A DNA stretch of 8,626 nt. It comes from Candidatus Bathyarchaeota archaeon. Lineage in GTDB: Archaea > Thermoproteota > Bathyarchaeia > Bathyarchaeales > Bathycorpusculaceae. The number at the start of each line of letters is the position of its first letter. The first letter of the stretch is position 1. Positions 5,594 to 8,626 of the stretch are shown here, piece after piece. A program made the translations under genes and the position numbers. Location of the stretch: contig JAENXI010000025.1 in NCBI GenBank assembly GCA_016649625.1, positions 1 to 8,626 of the forward strand, written 5' to 3'. A model generated the notes under the pieces. It did no database searches. It was not told the DNA's origin and saw only the letters and a program-made list of their open reading frames with translations.

Positions 5594-5755
5594 TTATTTC
5601 ACGAGTTCCCGTTTCTTCCATCTAAGGTTCTTACGTTTGCATTTTCTACATTTTGTAGCAGTTGCAGCATTTCTGACGCCGCAATATCTACAAATTTTCA
5701 TATGAAGCCTTGCTTTTTGCGCTATTGCCTTCTTAATTGGATCCAGTACGGGCAT
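5594..5755 (-). CDS. rpl40e: Large-subunit ribosomal protein L40e
   Basis: L40e is a very small zinc-ribbon protein of the archaeal large ribosomal subunit; in eukaryotes it is made as a ubiquitin fusion. Reading the minus strand from the ATG at 5755 gives 53 residues. They begin MPVLDPIKKAIAQKA, continue with C22-x2-C25 in KICRYCGVRNA and C36-x2-C39 in KCRKCKRK, and end in NLRWKKRELVK. Both cysteine pairs and the basic tail match the archaeal family, and the length is normal. GAGGT lies seven bases before the ATG (5763-5767, minus strand). It stands alone, downstream of sucCD on the same strand with 109 bases between them and a TATA candidate there. Confidence 0.95.
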   Translation of the reverse strand: MPVLDPIKKAIAQKARLHMKICRYCGVRNAATATKCRKCKRKNLRWKKRELVK

Positions 5756-5828
5756 TTGATGAACCTCAAAGTTGACTAGGAGTCAGATAGTTACCTTTCA
5801 AATATACTTTTTGTATAATTTCTTTGGT

Positions 5829-5838
5829 TATAAATACT
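5829..5838 (-). promoter_or_regulatory. Candidate TATA element for L40e
   Basis: TATTTATAAC on the minus strand lies about 78 bases before the L40e ATG, giving a leader of about 50 bases. It is directly preceded by TTACAG, as in the hisG promoter. A second AT-rich element at about 5800-5810 is closer to the gene and cannot be excluded. Confidence 0.35.
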
Positions 5839-5864
5839 GTAAAATAAATTCTAGGACTAAAAAT

Positions 5865-6740
5865 TTATGTATCTAATATTTTTCGTAACAATATGGCAAC
5901 ATCACTGGGTTTTTCAGCTATTTGTACTCCAACATTATTAAAGGCTCTAATTTTGTGTTCTGCTGTACCTGTTTGACCCCTAATTATTGCCCCTGCATGA
6001 CCCATTCGCTTTTCTGCAGGTGCTGCACGGCCAGCTATATACGCCACAATTGGTTTAGAAAAATTAGCATTTTTTAAAAAATCGGCAGTTACCTCTTCTA
6101 AATTCCCCCCTATTTCCCCGATTAACACTATAGCCTTGGTTTTAGAGTCATCTCTAAAAAGATTCAAACACTCTATAAATGAGATACCAATTATTGGATC
6201 ACCACCAATACCAATACAAGTTGATTGACCTATTTTTTTTTGGCTCAAACTGTAAGCTATTTCGTAGGTTAATGTTCCACTTCTAGAAATTAAACCTACA
6301 TTTCCTGATTTAAAGACATGACCAGGCATAATTCCAAGTTTACAGCTTTTGGGAGTTATTATTCCAGGACTATTAGGACCTACTATAATAGCACCATTTT
6401 TTGAAGCATAATAGATTATCTGAATTGTATCTCTAATAGGAACGTGTTCAGTTACAATAACAATAGTTTTAATACCGCAAGCTATGGCTTCGCAAGCAGC
6501 TTTTGCAGCAAATCGTGCAGGCACAAATAATATTGACGTGTTTGGTGAGTGTTTTTTCTGTGCTTCTTTAACCGTGTTAAAAACAGGTATACTTTGCACT
6601 TTTTGCCCTCCTTTTCCAGGACTTACTCCTGCCACTATTTTTGTTCCATAAGATAACATAAACTTCGTGTGAAGAGAGCCTTGGAACCCTGTAATTCCTT
6701 GAACTAAAACTCGTGTGCTATCATCTATTAAGATTCCCGT
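5865..6740 (-). CDS. sucD: Succinyl-CoA synthetase (ADP-forming) alpha subunit
   Basis: With SucC this subunit interconverts succinyl-CoA and succinate with formation or use of a nucleoside triphosphate; the alpha subunit binds CoA and carries the phosphohistidine. Family blocks present are GILIDDSTRVLVQGITGFQG at the N-terminus, GVSPGKGGQ, GPNSPGIITP, IGIGGDPIIG and GHAGAIIRG with the catalytic His near residue 248. All match well-studied SucD proteins in order and spacing. From 6740 the protein is 291 residues, the family length. The oddity is the start: the codon that aligns with the normal initiator Met is ACG (6738-6740), with a strong GGGGTG site eight bases upstream and the sucC stop two bases before it. 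The nearest in-frame standard codon is TTG at 6767, which would add nine residues overlapping sucC and has a poor ribosome binding site; an ATG at 6809 is further still. Confidence 0.94.
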   Translation of the reverse strand, partial: TGILIDDSTRVLVQGITGFQGSLHTKFMLSYGTKIVAGVSPGKGGQKVQSIPVFNTVKEAQKKHSPNTSILFVPARFAAKAACEAIACGIKTIVIVTEHVPIRDTIQIIYYASKNGAIIVGPNSPGIITPKSCKLGIMPGHVFKSGNVGLISRSGTLTYEIAYSLSQKKIGQSTCIGIGGDPIIGISFIECLNLFRDDSKTKAIVLIGEIGGNLEEVTADFLKNANFSKPIVAYIAGRAAPAEKRMGHAGAIIRGQTGTAEHKIRAFNNVGVQIAEKPSDVAILLRKILDT

Positions 6741-6741
6741 A

Positions 6742-7887
6742 TTACCTACACCCCTTTGAAACTTCAAGCGCTCTAATTGTAGCTTCTTCCATGTTATCGA
6801 AAACATCAACTGCGTTTTCTATAAGAATTTTTCTTCCCTGCTCTTCATTGGTCCCAAGGAGTCTAACAATTACTGGTGTTGTAACTTTTGTTTCGGTAAT
6901 TGTGGAAATAATTGCATGGGCGACATCATCACAACGAGTTAATCCTCCAAGTATATTTACAAATAAAACTTTGACTTGAACATCCTTCAAAACAAATTTC
7001 ATTGCTAAAATAATTTGTTCTACAGAAGCCCCGCCACCTAGATCCAAGAAATTAGCTGGTTTTCCGCCATAATATGTTACTATATCTAGAGTAGCTAATA
7101 CTAATCCTGCACCATTTCCAATAATACCGATTTCACCGTCAAGTTTTAGATATACTAAACCTGCTTTTTTTGCTTCGATCTCTATAGATCCAAGTTCTCT
7201 TCCAAGCTCAAAAGATTTTTTTCTATATTCAGAATGCCTAAAAAGCGCATTATCATCGATTATTATTCGAGAATCCAGCGCGACAAAATTCCCATGAGCG
7301 GTTTCTACGAGAGGATTTAGTTCAATAAGTTCTATGTCATAGTCTTCAACAATTTGAAATAAGTTTACAAAAACATTTGCGAGTGATTTAAGACTAATTC
7401 CAGTATAACCTAATTTTGCGCCTATTTTTTTGGCAACAGAAAAACTTAATCCTTTGTTAGGATTGACAGGTAATTTAATAATCTTTTGAGGAAAGTCTAT
7501 AGATGTTTGTTCAATGTCTATCCCTCCCATTTCAGAAGCAATAACCACATAACTTTGTTGGTTTCTATCTATAGTAATCCCAAAGTAGAGTTCTTTGATA
7601 AAATTAATTTTTTCTTCAATTAAAACTCTGCCAACTATTTCGTTTTTTATTTTTGCACCTAAAAGTGTTTTTAAACATTCTTTTGTCTGTTCAATAGAAG
7701 TACTAAATAAAATACCCCCAGCTTTTTGTCGCCCAGACACCAGAATTTGAGATTTAACTGCAAAAGGTAACTCAAGCTCTTTAACAGATTCATTTTGAAG
7801 AATATGATCATTAACCAGAACCCCTTTTGGAACCAAAATACCATAGTTTGTTAGAATGCATTTTGCCTCATATTCAAAGAGCTTCAA
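6742..7887 (-). CDS. sucC: Succinyl-CoA synthetase (ADP-forming) beta subunit
   Basis: The beta subunit has an ATP-grasp domain that binds the nucleotide and a C-terminal domain for the subunit interface and succinate. The 381 residues are the family length. Landmarks are MKLFEYEAKCIL with GILVPKG at the start, the ATP-grasp loop GRQKAGG (52-58), SEMGGIDIE (118-126), IELNPLVE (188-195, metal-binding region), GNGAGL (257-262), GGKPANFLDLGGGAS (274-288), NILGGLTRCDDVA (311-323) and RLLGTN (342-347). The second G of the common GRGKAGG loop is Q here; the lysine is kept. The start is TTG 7887, supported by AGGTG six bases upstream (7894-7898, minus strand). It is the first gene of sucCD, with sucD following almost directly. 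It serves the citric acid cycle or acyl-CoA/acetate energy metabolism; the direction used cannot be told from sequence. Confidence 0.96.
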   Translation of the reverse strand: MKLFEYEAKCILTNYGILVPKGVLVNDHILQNESVKELELPFAVKSQILVSGRQKAGGILFSTSIEQTKECLKTLLGAKIKNEIVGRVLIEEKINFIKELYFGITIDRNQQSYVVIASEMGGIDIEQTSIDFPQKIIKLPVNPNKGLSFSVAKKIGAKLGYTGISLKSLANVFVNLFQIVEDYDIELIELNPLVETAHGNFVALDSRIIIDDNALFRHSEYRKKSFELGRELGSIEIEAKKAGLVYLKLDGEIGIIGNGAGLVLATLDIVTYYGGKPANFLDLGGGASVEQIILAMKFVLKDVQVKVLFVNILGGLTRCDDVAHAIISTITETKVTTPVIVRLLGTNEEQGRKILIENAVDVFDNMEEATIRALEVSKGCR

Positions 7888-7925
7888 AAACTACACCTGT
7901 TGGCAAGAATTAAATTATGACTGAA

Positions 7926-7934
7926 GTTTTTATA
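7926..7934 (-). promoter_or_regulatory. TATA element for sucCD
   Basis: TATAAAAAC on the minus strand lies about 44 bases before the sucC TTG. It predicts a transcript start near 7905 and a leader that includes the AGGTG site. Confidence 0.5.
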
Positions 7935-8039
7935 CCCTATGTTTGAGGCAAATATTTTTCTGAGAGCAAGGAATTTTAGGCACTTAAAAAGAAAAAAAAG
8001 TATCACTATGTTGATTCCTCTAATTAGAAGATAGTACTG

Positions 8040-8048
8040 TAATAAATA
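8040..8048 (+). promoter_or_regulatory. TATA-like element before the broken small gene
   Basis: TAATAAATA on the plus strand is centred about 27 bases before the ATG at 8072, the spacing expected for a leaderless transcript. It is preceded by TACTGT, similar to sequence at the hisG and L40e promoters. Confidence 0.3.
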
Positions 8049-8071
8049 GGAAACGAAGATAAGAGTTTTTA

Positions 8072-8300
8072 ATGGATGTAGAAGAAACAAAGTTGGAAAA
8101 ATTAGCCGCCCCCAATTGGTTTGATAAGTTAGGTAAAATTATAAACGATTGTCTCCTTTAAAGACCAAGTTTCTATAGGTACAAATGATGAAAAAGCAGG
8201 GAATTATTATTATTTAGATTTTTGTTTATGAAATTATAATTCTGAAGTAACACCAAAATGTATTTATTTATGGACAAAAAAGCTTAACGAGCCAAATTAA
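8072..8300 (+). pseudogene. Small coding region broken by a frame change and a TGA
   Basis: No family is recognised. From ATG 8072 there are 29 codons (MDVEETKLEKLAAPNWFDKL at the start) to TAA 8159-8161. In the next frame (+1) a protein-like text continues directly: KDQVSIGTNDEKAGNYYYLDFCL, a TGA at 8232-8234 (here given as a position), then NYNSEVTPKCIYLWTKKLNEPN and TAA at 8298-8300. Joined, this would be about 75 residues, with a mix of residues that looks coded, not random. The final TAA shares its last A with an ATG at 8300 in the Alba frame. A decayed gene is the simplest explanation. The frame change falls at CTTTAA, which resembles a +1 slip site, so recoding or a sequencing error are alternatives. 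Confidence 0.4.
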
Positions 8301-8323
8301 TGTGGAAACTAGGAGTGAAGCCG

Positions 8324-8608
8324 ATGTCAGAATCCGATTCAGTGCTAATCGGAAGAAAAACAGTGATGAACTATGTGCTAGCTTGTATAACTTCGTTTCA
8401 TGGTGAGCAAAATAAGTTTAGCGTAAAAGCGCGTGGAAAAGCTATAAGTCGCGCAATTGATGTGGTAGAAGTGGTAAGACGACGATTTCTACCTGATGTA
8501 AAAGTTTCAAGAATTGGTATTGGAACAGAACAACTTCCGCCTCGAGAAGGGTATCAAGCCTCAAATGTAAGTACAATTGAGATAACCTTAAAAAGATTAT
8601 ATCATTGA
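8324..8608 (+). CDS. albA: Alba, DNA/RNA-binding chromatin protein
   Basis: Alba is a small abundant archaeal protein that coats and bridges DNA and also binds RNA; lysine acetylation lowers its DNA affinity in Sulfolobus. The 94-residue protein has the full fold: VLIGRKTVMNYVLACIT (residues about 7-23), KARGKAISRAIDVVEVVRRRFLPDV in the middle (region about 35-60), IGIGTEQLPP and NVSTIEITL at the end. Where Sulfolobus Alba has two neighbouring lysines in its DNA-contacting IGKKPVMNY loop, this one has Arg11-Lys12. The ATG at 8324 was chosen because GGAGTGA lies just upstream and it gives the normal N-terminus; the earlier in-frame ATG at 8300 would add eight residues. A TATA-like TATTTATTTA at 8261-8270 could drive it separately from the broken gene upstream. 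Eighteen bases remain after the stop and hold nothing recognisable. Confidence 0.97.
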   Translation: MSESDSVLIGRKTVMNYVLACITSFHGEQNKFSVKARGKAISRAIDVVEVVRRRFLPDVKVSRIGIGTEQLPPREGYQASNVSTIEITLKRLYH

Positions 8609-8626
8609 TTCACGGTAGACATTATT

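Noticed and set aside
6713..6979. 88-codon plus-strand frame across the sucC-sucD junction
   Set aside because: Antisense to two well-supported genes, and no family features.
7884..8090. 68-codon minus-strand reading frame upstream of sucC
   Set aside because: It overlaps the sucC TATA box, ribosome binding site and start, and its residues are those of translated AT-rich DNA (runs of F, L, I, Y) with no ribosome binding site or family likeness.
8182..8244. ATGATGA followed by CTGA, read as a second C/D box RNA
   Set aside because: There is no internal D' and C' pair at proper spacing, the box distance is long, and the stretch is better read as remnant coding sequence.
1..8626. CRISPR arrays, insertion sequences, toxin-antitoxin or defence genes
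   Set aside because: No regularly spaced repeats, transposase motifs, terminal inverted repeats or recognisable defence proteins were found on either strand.

Overview
The window is AT-rich (roughly one third G+C) archaeal DNA. The domain is clear from the gene content: transcription factor B (TFB), Gar1, Alba, the eukaryote-type ribosomal proteins L7Ae, S28e, L24e and L40e, a PAC2-type proteasome chaperone and a DUF116 protein. TATA-type promoters, GGTG/GAGG ribosome binding sites and an initiator tRNA with a bulge-helix-bulge intron agree. The protein set looks most like a TACK-side lineage such as Bathyarchaeia, but this is an impression from protein style, not a computed placement. TTG start codons are common.

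Layout from left to right. (1) 1-357: the 5' part of hisG on the minus strand, running off the window, with its promoter. (2) 609-1214: an unrecognised minus-strand protein with a ribbon-helix-helix-like N-terminus. (3) 1305-1360: a candidate C/D box guide RNA on the plus strand. (4) 1371-2296: a PAC2-family chaperone followed by a two-helix membrane protein, both minus. (5) 2322-2354: two back-to-back perfect 16-bp palindromes in front of the PAC2 gene. (6) 2426-2522: intron-containing initiator tRNA-Met, plus strand. (7) 2701-3538: the L7Ae-S28e-L24e operon, minus. (8) 3694-5573: divergent gar1-tfb-DUF116 cluster, plus. (9) 5594-5755: L40e, minus, converging on DUF116; it is too short to show up in a coarse ORF scan. 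(10) 5865-7887: sucC-sucD, minus. (11) 8072-8300: remnant of a small coding region, then Alba at 8324-8608, plus.

Much of the window serves information processing. L7Ae is both a ribosomal protein and the K-turn-binding core of guide RNPs. Gar1 belongs to the H/ACA pseudouridylation RNP, and TFB recruits RNA polymerase. Alba coats DNA and RNA, and the initiator tRNA starts translation. Succinyl-CoA synthetase and HisG are the metabolic genes.

No mobile element, CRISPR array or defence system was found, and there is no clear sign of a wholly new multi-gene system. The points most worth a second look are the C/D RNA candidate, the paired palindromes, the ACG codon where sucD should start, and the broken or recoded small gene before Alba.
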